This document shows, piece by piece, positions 56,563 to 64,000 of a stretch of 64,000 nt of DNA. The notes under the pieces are model-generated. The model saw nothing but the letters and a program-made list of their open reading frames with translations. It ran no database searches and was not told the origin of the DNA. The stretch's first letter is position 1. Each line of letters begins with the position of its first letter. The DNA is from Porpolomopsis calyptriformis (taxonomy: Eukaryota; Basidiomycota; Agaricomycetes; Agaricales; Hygrophoraceae), in the NCBI GenBank assembly GCA_951640195.1, contig OX621173.1, forward strand, positions 351,780 to 415,779, written 5' to 3'. Both the position numbers and the translations under genes were made by a program.

Positions 56563-57958
56563 ATGCGGTATTACGAACAGAAATATCCCGAAGTCGACGA
56601 GCTAGTGATGGTACAAGTCCGCCAAATTGCGGAAATGGGAGCATACGTCAAGCTGGTGTGTGCCAACGACGCCGTTAGAACCCTGCTTGTTAGATTCGCT
56701 GAATTCGAGTTGGGATCTTTTTTTTCCCACCCAGCTTGAATATGACAACATCGAGGGGATGATTTTGTTATCAGAACTTTCACGTCGGCGTATCCGATCT
56801 ATTCAAAAGCTGATCCGTGTCGGAAGGAACGAGGTCGTAGTCGTACTGAGAGTCGACAAGGAGAAAGGTCTGCGATTAAATCATTCTCGCTGTCAAGATC
56901 ACACTGCTGACGAGTCGTCTCTTTAGGATACATCGATTTGTCCAAACGGCGCGTATCTCCGGAAGATATTGTAAAATGCGAAGAACGATACATGAAGTCA
57001 AAAACGGTAGCTTCCATTATGCGTCACGTTGCCTCAAAACTGCCATCCGTTGATCCAGACACCACTCTCTCTCCGGAAGGTGTGGCGGCGGCCGATGTGG
57101 GAGAGAAAGAGAGCAAGAGATCGAAAAGAGTGAGAGGAGACGGCCCAGAGGATGAAAACATCACGGAAGAAGGTATTGGAGGCGGCCCGAACGAAGAAGA
57201 GAGATTGGAGAAGCTTTATGAACAAGTTGGATGGCCGTTGGGCAAAAAATACGGTCATCCATATGACTCGTTCAAACTGGCCTTGAAGTATGCCTCCCCT
57301 GAACCTTCGTTCAAGCTGACAATCGATCTCATCACACTTTTTTTTCAGTGAGTCAGAGAGTGTATTCGCATCATTGGGGTCTCCCATTCCTCCTTCCACC
57401 CAGGCGATCCTAATGAACACGATCGCACGACGACTGACACCACAACCGATCAAACTTCGGGCTGACATCGAACTTACCTGTTACACTCAAGCCGGTATCG
57501 ACGCAATCAAGAAGGCCTTGCGAGCCGGCGAGAAGGAGAGCAGCGAAGCTGTCCCGATCAAAGCTAAGTTAGTGGCACCGCCTTTGTACGTCCTCAGCAC
57601 CAACGCCACGGACAAGGTTGGTCATTCCATGCCCCATGCCCCATGCTCATGCCATCCCAGGCGGCGATCGCTTGCTGACCGTGATTTCTTAGTATGCTGC
57701 TGTGGAACGGCTCGAACGTGCGATAGAAATGATTCAGAGTACTATTGAAGACGATGGTGGAGGTCTGGTTGTGAAGATGAAGGTGAACACCGTTTACTTG
57801 CGATGATGAACAACCCAAACTTTTCTCTCTCTCTTTTTCCCTTTTAGCCCAAGGCGGTTTCGGAAACGGAAGAGCAAGATTTGGCACAGCTCATGGTGAA
57901 GGCTGGTCAAGAAAATGCGGAAGTGTCAGGCGATGAGGATGAGGAAGATGCCGCGTAG
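56563..57958 (+). CDS. SUI2: Translation initiation factor eIF2 alpha
   Basis: Six exons, join(56563..56655, 56735..56867, 56927..57287, 57349..57616, 57693..57782, 57848..57958), 351 residues. The S1-type OB domain fills residues 12-90, and the phosphorylation loop is seen in full ([12 protein letters not shown], with the regulated Ser at residue 47). The helical domain ([18 protein letters not shown]) is interrupted by an insertion of about 50 charged residues (LPSVDP... to GPNEEER) before [20 protein letters not shown], not present in yeast. The C-terminal alpha-beta domain ([18 protein letters not shown]) and acidic tail close the protein. It forms part of the eIF2 ternary complex that brings initiator tRNA to the ribosome; phosphorylation by Gcn2 lowers initiation. 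Start ATG at 56563 is preceded by no in-frame ATG. Confidence 0.93.
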
Positions 57959-58380
57959 CTTTCGGAGGCATTGTAGCCCCCCCCGACCCGGGGCGAGTAC
58001 ACTTCGATACCAAGTCATATTTGTTAGGTGTTGTAACTCTAGTCAGCAAAGCTGACATTCCCATAATTGTGAATACATGGTATGATGACTAATGGGATGT
58101 AGTATGATTGCTATCTCTACACTCCCTCTCAATTGGCACATACAGTCAATGATACACATGTGTCAATGATACACCTAGTCTAAAATTGTTGCTATATGAT
58201 ATTTTGAGGCTCAAAATGTTGGTAGATCTCTTCACACATGTCAAAGCCATATTTTGGCTATATGATAATTATTATCAGGCATGTTAATCTTATCCTCACA
58301 GTCAAACAATGAGAAAAGTGAAATTCTAACTGAATTTGGAGGTAAATGCTGACCAAGGTGCCTTACTAATACTCATTCTC
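57959..58380. other. 3' flank of eIF2-alpha and left end region of the pogo transposon
   Basis: AT-rich. The word TCAATGATACAC occurs twice at 58147-58158 and 58165-58176, and in reverse (GTGTATCATTGA) at about 61506 and 61693. These are likely the terminal repeats of the pogo-like element. Confidence 0.5.
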
Positions 58381-58881
58381 AATACTATGACAGGCTGAAG
58401 CAAATCAGAAACCAAGAAGAAACAAGTTATTTGAGAAGTAAAAGATGGCCTTATGGCTCAAGCTATTACAGCCTAACACTTTGAACTTGTGAGGCCAGCT
58501 AGTGAAAAAAAAAAAGGATTGCAAACAGTTTGTCAAGAGGTGGAAGCTGAACACTATAGAATGACAGGAAAGGAGGTCAAGCTTAACCCTATGACCCTCC
58601 AAAGGCTTTCAAGAGGAGGGAAGAGGAAGAGTCAGTCAAATGCTGAGAAAGGCTAGCTAAAGGGTGATGAAGCCGAAATCGTAATCAACTTTGCAGTTGA
58701 GACAGCTGCCTGTGGCTTCCCACTCAATCATGCACAGCTATGCAAGCACATAAATGGTATCCTATGTGCCTGTCTAAGCTCCCAGTTTCCTGCTGGTGGT
58801 ATCGGAAAATGCTGGACAGATTGTTTTATTGAGAAGCATTCTAATCACCTAAGAATGTACTAGGCCCAGCCATTGGACAAT

Positions 58882-59240
58882 TGTCAGAGATATATTTTTT
58901 CTTTTTCCTTTGCTCGTCTATTCCCATTTACATCAGACAGTTTACACCAATAGCTGCTTAGCCACCCAAGCTCTGCTTAGTAATAGAAGGTGACCAAGCC
59001 ATATCTATATTTAGTCTACCATCACTCTCCTTATCTACATGACTCATCCATAGTCGTTACGACTCACACGTAGTCAGTATGACTCATACTTAGCTAGTAT
59101 ATAAAGCTAGCAGTAGATAGACTTAGGATAAGTCTGTTTCTTTCATTAACACCCCAATCAGTAGTCTGCTAGCCCTTTAAAACCCTACACCCAGAGCCTG
59201 AAGTAAAACCTTGTGATCAATCCTAGACTGCTGTCTAACA
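58882..59240 (+). mobile_element. Solo LTR (359 bp) in the pogo transposase gene
   Basis: Begins TGTCAGAG and ends GTCTAACA; flanked by ACAAT at 58877-58881 and 59241-59245. Removing it and one ACAAT joins LDN to AQGCAVNPITNK in frame. Two TGACTCA sites (59040-59046, 59080-59086) precede TATATAAA at 59098-59105, and GTAGTCAG-type sequence before the TATA box is shared with the Gypsy LTRs. Confidence 0.9.
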
Positions 59241-59874
59241 ACAATGCCCAAGGATGTGCTGTGAATCCTATCACCAATAAAGCTTGGTTTGACCTCCTAG
59301 GTGCTATACTACAAGGTGAGAAGGATGGTAATACCAAGTATGAAGCCCTCATGCCAATACTGGAGGAGAATACCTATGGTGTTGATGAATCTGGCTTTTG
59401 GGTAGTGGGTGGGACTGCTGAGCATGTTATTGGGGCTAAAGGGAAGAAGGTACAATATCAGCAAGGGGACAGCAATTGAGAAAATACAACTGTTATAGTT
59501 ATAATCTGTGCCAACAGCACATCACTACCACTAGCTGTCATCTTCAAAGGCCAATCTTATTAGGTTAAATGGCATCAGAACAATCCTGCCAATGCCTTGT
59601 AAGCACCTTTTATGATTGAGCTAAATAGCATAACTAAATATTGTTTGGTAGCCTTAGCTACTCTAAGAAGGGCTGGACTGATGGGGAGATTGGTGCTGAG
59701 TGGATCAAACACTTTGATGAGCAGATGAAACAGAAGGCACAAGGAAATTGGCACTTACTGCTCATTGATGGCCACAACTCACATTATACCCAAGAATTCT
59801 TGGTGTATACCTGTGCCCATCGAATACATGTTCTATATTACCTAGCACACAGTACCCATGTTTATCAAGGTCTT

Positions 59875-60263
59875 TGTTAGGTGCAAAGCAGGACTCAGGT
59901 CTTCACTCTAGGAGGTCCAATGTGGGTCTTAGCTGATGCAAACAAGGAAGTTGGCAAGTCCAAGTTGTGGTTCAACCTAGAGAAGTACAAGCAATTCTGA
60001 GCTGCCTATATTTACCCTAGCTGAGTCCGAATATGTGATTATGTAATCAATCCATGGAATGATTGTGTAAGCAATGATTAAGTGTAAAAGATAAGATAAG
60101 AAAGATAAGAAGGAGTGACAAATGTCACACTTGTGACCGTGACTCGACTGGTCAGGTAATGGTCACATTATGACAGCGTGACAATCGCAGCATTGAAAAT
60201 GATAGTGAAGAGAATTGGCACACAGAAAGGAAATAATAACCAAAAAAGAGACTCATCGTAACA
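59875..60263. mobile_element. Second LTR-type insertion (389 bp) in the pogo transposase gene
   Basis: Begins TGTTAGG and ends CGTAACA (5-bp inverted ends TGTTA/TAACA), flanked by GTCTT at 59870-59874 and 60264-60268. Removing it and one GTCTT restores the frame THVYQGL-DVVIF. It does not resemble the other LTRs in the window. Orientation and family are unknown. Confidence 0.8.
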
Positions 60264-61407
60264 GTCTTGATGTGGTCATTTTCAGCATCTTGAAGTGTTA
60301 CTAGTCAGAGGAGAAAGCCAAATGGGAACGAGAGTAGCAAGCAAAGATAGACAAGACCAATTTCTTGGAGATCTATAGGGCCACACATATTCAAGCCCTT
60401 ACTCCAGACTCTATCAAGATGGCATTCCGCAAAACTGGTGTCTTTCTATTTGACCCAACCATTGTAACTGAAGAAATGATGGCACCTAGCCTAGAAACAT
60501 CTCTTCGAGGCCACTTACCAGTTATACCTTCTATGCCTATCAGAGCTATCACCAGTCTCTTGCACAAATACCACACAAAATGTCATCAAGAATGGGATAC
60601 TAGAGATGGGGCCATTAGAGGTGATGAAAATATTACAGATGACACACCACTGTCCAAAAGGTGCTGCTTTGAATCCCCAATAAAATCAGCTGTGGCCAAG
60701 TTAGCCTCATCATTAGTCTCATTCCTCTACTCATCATCTCCAATCAAGTCCTCTTCACATCTGCCACCCTACATCACATCACCAATCTTATTGCCTTTGA
60801 TGATTGATGCTTGTCTTGAGGCCTCACCCAAGACCAATCTGGAAAAAAGCTGCACACAGTATTACAACAAGCAAACAAAAAGGCTGCATACCAAACAGGC
60901 CGAATTGTGGGGATGCAGACATCCCAAATCCTTAATAGTGCCTACATTGATCAGGTGCGCAGTCAGCTCAAAGCACAGGAGGAGAGGAAAAAGAAGAAAA
61001 AGAAAGGCCACCTTGTAGGAGATGGCATGCCTCGTTTGCTCACCTCAGAAGCATTTGTCAGGTGAGTCATTCAGTTCCAGAAAGATGCCACTGACAAGGT
61101 TGTTGCCCTGGAATAGAGGAAGGCCAAAAGAGAGAAGAGGGTGGCAGTGTTGGTGGAGTGGAATTTGGAAGAGGAATACTGTAAAGAGGTGAATATGGTC
61201 ATATGTGAGCTCTGGAAAGAGGCAGTGGAGGAATGGGAGGCTGAACGAGTGCTTGCCAAGTCTGAATCTTGGAAGGTAGGCTGGACAAAACCAGTGCTGA
61301 AAGGGGCACTCCTGCCAGCTGTTCCGAGGCCCCTGAGGCCTTTGCTTGCTGAGGAGGAACCCATAGAGGCTGAGGGACTAGAGTCATCATCAGAAAGTGA
61401 CACCTAA

Positions 61408-61719
61408 GGGGATAGGGAGTACTTCCTCATCGATTGTCGTTATCGATTGCAATGTGCTGAGATTGAAATTATGACATTTGTGACCTTTCACTTCCTTATT
61501 TGGAGTGTATCATTGACATGGAATGACAGAAACATCACACCTGTAGTATTTTTTAGATGCTACTGACTACTGATTGTAGTTCTATGAAATTGAGTATCTA
61601 GAAACCTACTTCTCATGTATATACACTTTTTTGTCTACTCAGGATTTCCAAACTGTCAATTGGAGGAATGTGCAAGCATGATTAAATTTGGGTGTATCAT
61701 TGACCAATAGAAGACTGTA
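61408..61719. other. Right end region of the pogo element
   Basis: Non-coding. It contains GTGTATCATTGA at about 61506 and again at about 61693, the inverted counterparts of the left-end words. Confidence 0.5.
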
Positions 61720-62769
61720 GTCCAAGTTTGTCATAAAAGAAGTGGAACTTTGGAGATGGCAGTAGTTTTGTGAAGATGTCTGCAACATTCTCAGCAGTAG
61801 GAACATATTGTATGTCTACCTAGCAATTCAGTACAGCTTCTCAGATAAAGTGGTATCTAATATCAATATGTTTTGATTGGGCATGATACTTGTTGTTTTC
61901 AGCAAGTGCAATAGCTCCTTGATTGTTGGACAACATGGTGGTTGGTTCAGAGAAGTTGCTAATGAGTTCACCAAGGAATTGACATATCCATAGTACTTCC
62001 TTGAGTATGTGCATTTGAGCTATATACTTGGACTTGGTTATTGATAGTGCTATAATGGGTTGCTTCTTTGAGCTCCAGGTCACTGCACTATTTCCAATCA
62101 TCATGGTATAGCCAGAGATGGAGTGGCAATCTACCTGAGATCCCCAGTCAGAATCTACATAGGTTTTTGGTTCTACCTCTTTTTCTCCTTCTTGAGTTAG
62201 CCAGAGATTTTTCATCATGAATTGGGCTAGCTAACCTACCTAGAAGGCAACATCTGGGGGTGATATAATAGCTAGCCAGAGTACATGGCTAATGGCTTCA
62301 GTGTATGGAACATTTTTCATTTCAGATTGTTCTATTGGAGTGGATAGGGAGTCAGCATGGGCAAGCATTTGACCAGGTTGAGTGGGGAGGAGCACTAGTT
62401 TGACTTTTTCAAGGTTGAATTTGGTAGCTATAGCATCTATATATGCTTGTTGATTGATAGAGATAGTTTAAGCAGGGTGATCTCTCTTAATCTCAAATCT
62501 AAGGTACCAGTGGATCTCTCCTAGATCAGCAATGTTGAAGTGGGATGTAAGTTGGCATTTAAATTTGGTGATTGCATCAAGTATGGATCCTGCAATAGCT
62601 ATGTTATCAGTTGCAATAGCAATGACAAGATTGGCAAGTTCAGTTTTGTAGGATATGGAGTAGTCAATATTGGATCTTATGAATCTGAGCTGATCAAGCA
62701 CAGATATGAGCATTTCATACTACTCACAACCAGCCTGTTTAAGGCTATACATAGCTTTTAATAGATGAC
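61720..62769 (-). pseudogene. Copia-type reverse transcriptase/RNase H fragment
   Basis: Minus strand from LLKAMYSLKQAG (62750) through IDYSISYKTE, VIAIATDNIAIAG (the usual YVDD/TDD-type box altered to TDN), LTSHFNIADLGEIHWYL, and, after a gap, RNase H: YVDSDWGSQ, SISGYTMMIG, VTWSSKKQPIIALS and SKHIDIRYHFI, ending with NVADIFTKLLPSPKF. This is the C-terminal part of a Ty1/Copia Pol. A TAG replaces Trp in AGREWYE-like sequence (GCE-stop-YE). The 5' side is broken by the 1.7-kb family element at 62770. Confidence 0.78.
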
Positions 62770-63490
62770 TGTTATGAAATTGGCATTCACTCTCTTCAAA
62801 ATTCTGCTCTTTTCTTTGTCTTTCTTTGTTTTCATACCTTTTCTCTCTGAAGGTGGCTGTCTTTATTAGCAGCAGAGACTATTTGTACAAAGGGGAGTCT
62901 ATGTCTGATTAGCTATTTAGACTAGTCCGTCTTGGCAATCTCCTGCACCATACTATCCCTCAAAAACTCTACAAAACTCAAGACTACTTGACCATCTAAT
63001 GCAGCTAATTTATTTCCCCAATAGATCACCCCATTGGTGTCTCCACCAGAGGCCTGCAACTTAGCAGCCTTCCCCTCTACAAAACTCATCGCAATCTTTC
63101 TTGCCTCCTCACCTAGCCAATTGTTCACAACAAACTGGGAGGAACCTCCTCATCCTCAATCTTGATGTTGACATTGGTCAACGACATTGACAAATCTTCA
63201 ACTAAGGAATAAGGAGTCAACAATCATGAAGAGAGCGAGAGAGTTTAGAGCTTACTACTAGACAAAGAACTCAATGGACCAGGGGTCCAAGGATGGAAGG
63301 GGGGACTGACAGCCCAGTGGACTGGCTCCTTCTTAATGGAGGGAAGAGAGTCAGCCCACTTATCAGACCCCCAATTAACCTGCTCCTGTAAAGGGAGCTG
63401 GGAAGTAGGGGGAGGGGCGTCATCATCCCAAGCTAAGAAAGGGAAAGCCTGTTATCAACAAACACAGACTGATAAAAATAAAACAAGGTA
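62770..63490 (-). mobile_element. 1.7-kb LTR-type element, copy 3 (3' part)
   Basis: Reverse orientation. The edge reads TGTTATGAAATTGG (TGTCA in the other copies, one transition), preceded by host 5-mer ATGAC (62765-62769). Exon 3 (62922 to about 63190; NWLGEEARKIAMSF to QEIAKTD) and exon 2 (63270-63430; WDDDAPPPTSQLPL) of the zinc-knuckle-like gene are open apart from a small frame break near 63130; exon 1 is not recognisable beyond the splice junction at about 63493. The other end of the element lies beyond the window or was replaced. Confidence 0.7.
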
Positions 63491-64000
63491 CTCACCAAGC
63501 AGTGATGCGATGTGGAGCTGTCTAAGCTCTGGAATCTACCCTGAGAGATGATGGGAGGTATAATAGAAAGGAGCTATCAAAGAAATCATGAAAATTGAAG
63601 AAATAGAAGAAATAGGAAAATCGGAGCACTCTCTAGAGTGCTAGAGGCAGTCAAAGAGGCTCAAACATGAAGGACTAGATGTAGGACGATGGAATCTATC
63701 TTCCTTCTCTCTGATACAAATATATCTACAAGTAAATATATCTGTGAAAACAAAGATCCCTTTATATGCTATATAGTAAAGGGATGAGACTTCTGAACGA
63801 AGCCACCAGTGAAAGGGATGATGGAAATGATGAGAATCTACACAATAGACATCTGGCTATCAGATGCATCCTTTGATATGAGCTGCGATTGCGAATCGAA
63901 GGATCGAAGAATTTGGAGATAAATCGCTGGACAGGAAGCTGAATTGCGTAGTCAGGGACATTGTAGCAGTGTAGTAGATGTCTGGGGGATCACGTAGATA
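63491..64000 (-). other. Sequence replacing the 5' part of copy 3, LTR-promoter-like
   Basis: Does not match copies 1 and 2. On the minus strand it has a TATA-like run (TATATAGCATATAAAGGG at about 63750-63770) followed by AAAGGGATCTTTGTTTT, resembling 9330-9370. It joins a GT donor at the same place as the normal exon 1. It could be a different LTR subtype or a recombinant. Confidence 0.35.

Larger units (their letters stand above)
58380..61407 (+). pseudogene. Pogo-like DDE transposase
   Basis: N-terminal HTH/CENP-B-like region (EIVINFAVETAACGFPLNHAQL, FPAGGIGKCWTDCFIEKHS); DDE blocks YGVDESGFWVV (first Asp), HLLLIDGHNSHYTQEF (second Asp), and after an intron and insertion LDVVIF (third Asp); then TNFLEIYRATHIQAL, IKMAFRKTGVFLFDP and the long charged C-terminus ending EGLESSSESDT. 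A short intron lies near 59599-59650. Stops: TAG at a conserved Trp (MY-stop), TGA at GDSN-stop-EN, and others. Frames rejoin exactly when the two LTRs are removed. Related transposases are common in mushroom genomes. Confidence 0.8.
58145..61712 (+). mobile_element. Pogo/Tigger-like DNA transposon with two LTR insertions
   Basis: Terminal-repeat words TCAATGATACAC near 58147 and 58165 face inverted copies near 61506 and 61693. The transposase gene lies between. Two LTR-type insertions (58882-59240 and 59875-60263) interrupt it, each with a perfect 5-bp duplication. Exact outer ends could not be fixed. Confidence 0.65.

Overview
This is genomic DNA of a filamentous basidiomycete (Agaricomycetes-like). 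The genes have many short introns (about 45-70 nt, GT-AG). Host genes typical of mushrooms are present: a white-collar-1 photoreceptor without a GATA zinc finger, a Fus3/Kss1-type MAP kinase with TEY, an Skt5/Chs4-like Sel1-repeat protein with a CaaX box, and eIF2-alpha. The transposon families are those usual in mushroom genomes. No ribosomal RNA gene, CRISPR array or bacterial operon is present.

Layout. 1-22.5 kb is a transposon graveyard on both strands: a hAT-like transposase pseudogene (1-1795), two copies of a 1.7-kb element with LTR-like ends and 5-bp target duplications (1882-3590 and 6997-8717), a Gypsy remnant (about 3.6-5.8 kb), fragments of Helitron Rep/helicase genes in both orientations (9.7-16 kb), a Tc1/mariner-like element with an accessory gene (16.7-21.0 kb), and a decayed OB-fold-like gene (21.1-22.5 kb). 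23.1-32 kb is a cellular island: an HNH-nuclease protein, WC-1, the MAP kinase, and a CCCH zinc-finger protein divergent from the kinase. 32.2-36.1 kb is a complete 3.9-kb DD34E Tc1-type transposon with about 180-bp terminal inverted repeats and TA flanks. It carries a multi-exon accessory gene (zinc cluster, beta-grasp-like region, SAM-like C-terminus), homologous to the one in the 16.7-21 kb element. 36.3-49.7 kb is a Gypsy chromovirus-like retrotransposon (+) interrupted by a full-length relative (-, 38648-45466). 50.1-58 kb is a second cellular island: an F-box-like protein, mitochondrial pyruvate dehydrogenase kinase, the Skt5-like protein and eIF2-alpha. 58.1-64 kb is transposon again: a pogo-like DDE transposon broken by two solo LTRs, then a Copia fragment interrupted by a third copy of the 1.7-kb family.

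Three themes run through the window. (1) Insertions can be ordered: several LTR insertions can be removed on paper, keeping one copy of the target duplication, and the host reading frame is restored. (2) Almost every inactivating change seen in the transposons is a C-to-T or G-to-A transition, most often CGA to TGA, and the two LTRs of the inner Gypsy differ almost only by transitions, many at CpG. This points to methyl-cytosine decay. (3) The LTR promoters share a TGACTCA (Gcn4/AP-1-like) motif upstream of a TATA box, and the Gypsy elements carry a primer-binding site complementary to their own transcript start, as in Tf1/sushi-type self-priming.

The best candidates for something undescribed are the 1.7-kb element, one copy of which holds an intact three-exon gene for a 237-residue zinc-knuckle-like protein, and the Tc1 transposons with the conserved zinc-cluster/SAM-like accessory gene. 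Coordinates of spliced genes were derived by eye and may be off by a base or two, especially next to homopolymers.
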